A DNA stretch of 6,203 nt from Candidatus Wallbacteria bacterium (GTDB lineage Bacteria; Muiribacteriota; UBA6191; JACPRK01): the NCBI GenBank assembly GCA_016199905.1, contig JACQFU010000027.1:1-6203 (forward strand), written 5' to 3'. The position numbers and the translations under genes were made by a program. The notes under the pieces were generated by a model. The model was given only the letters and a program-made list of their open reading frames with translations, was not told where the DNA came from and did no database searches. Positions 5,958 to 6,203 of the stretch are shown in pieces. Positions within the stretch are counted from its first letter, which is position 1, and each line of letters begins with the position of its first letter.

Positions 5958-6203
5958 ATGAGAATCGCTACACTCGTTTTGGTCGCGCTCGTTTTGTCGA
6001 TCGCGGCTCCCGCATTTGCGGGCCCCTTCTCGGACGTTCCGAATGGCCACTGGGCCTACAAGGCGATCGAGAAGGCCACCGAGGCCGGCATCCTTCAGGG
6101 ATATGACGGCAAGTTCCACGGCAACAAGACCCTCAACCGCTACCAGATGGCGGTCGTCGTGGCTCGCATGCTCGATCGGATCGAGACCATGGGCCCCGGC
6201 AAG
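5958..6203 (+). CDS. SLH-domain exported protein, probably an outer-membrane SLH porin or S-layer protein (partial, N-terminus only)
   Basis: The first 82 residues are present; the gene continues past the window. Residues 1-21 form a Sec signal peptide with an AFA cleavage site. An S-layer homology domain starts almost at once (Phe24 to about Glu76), beginning FSDVPNGHWAYKAIEKA, followed by GILQGYDGKFHGNKTLNRYQ and a final helix MAVVVARMLDRIE. All the usual SLH landmarks (FxDV, HWA, GI.xG, F.xN..L.RyQ.A) are visible. SLH domains bind cell-wall-linked polymers or peptidoglycan. A single SLH directly after the signal peptide, followed by a linker, is the pattern of SLH-anchored outer-membrane porins in diderms such as Thermus, Deinococcus, cyanobacteria and several candidate phyla. 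An S-layer or other surface protein remains possible because the rest is missing. The promoter, long leader and strong ribosome-binding site suggest high expression. Confidence 0.93.
   Translation, partial: MRIATLVLVALVLSIAAPAFAGPFSDVPNGHWAYKAIEKATEAGILQGYDGKFHGNKTLNRYQMAVVVARMLDRIETMGPGK

Noticed and set aside
5430..6119. A 229-residue minus-strand open frame across the intergenic region.
   Set aside because: It runs antisense into the well-supported SLH gene, has no ribosome-binding site, and its sequence is Cys/Arg/Ser-rich without domain character. It is a chance open frame.

Overview
This is a GC-rich window from a Gram-negative-type (diderm) bacterium. Evidence for a diderm is an exported protein that starts with a signal peptide followed at once by a single N-terminal SLH domain, the layout of SLH-anchored outer-membrane porins, together with a type II secretion/type IV pilus style pseudopilin cluster. 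A lineage such as Candidatus Riflebacteria/Ozemobacteria is possible, but that is a guess from protein style, not a search result.

Layout. Positions 1-2848 (+) hold a tightly packed pilin-like operon. It contains the 3' end of a gene (1-198), a class-III-signal prepilin of PilV/GspI type (195-644), a helical protein of unknown function (660-1538), and a large membrane-anchored protein whose N-terminus resembles GspK/PilX (1535-2848). Two of the junctions are 4-bp stop/start overlaps (ATGA at 195, GTGA at 1535). The 195-644 and 660-1538 reading frames are the same frame, separated only by one TAG. I think they are probably one interrupted long prepilin gene, or one gene read through an amber codon.

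Convergent to this operon, with a gap of only 30 bases, lies a large minus-strand gene (2879-5362). It encodes an exported 827-residue protein with a papain-like cysteine-peptidase-type core (Cys128, His297, Asp317/Asn319) and a long C-terminal half that I do not recognise. A non-coding interval of 595 bases (5363-5957) follows. It carries a strong ribosome-binding site and a weak candidate promoter for the minus-strand gene, a better candidate promoter facing right, repeated T-tract boxes, and an isolated perfect Shine-Dalgarno sequence in the predicted long leader. The window ends inside the SLH-domain protein gene (5958 onward).

All proteins recognised here are predicted to act at or outside the inner membrane: pseudopilins of a secretion or pilus machine, a secreted or periplasmic peptidase-like protein, and a surface/outer-membrane SLH protein. 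The most notable items are the interrupted giant prepilin, the unusual peptidase-like protein with its unassigned C-terminal half, and the orphan Shine-Dalgarno in the SLH leader.
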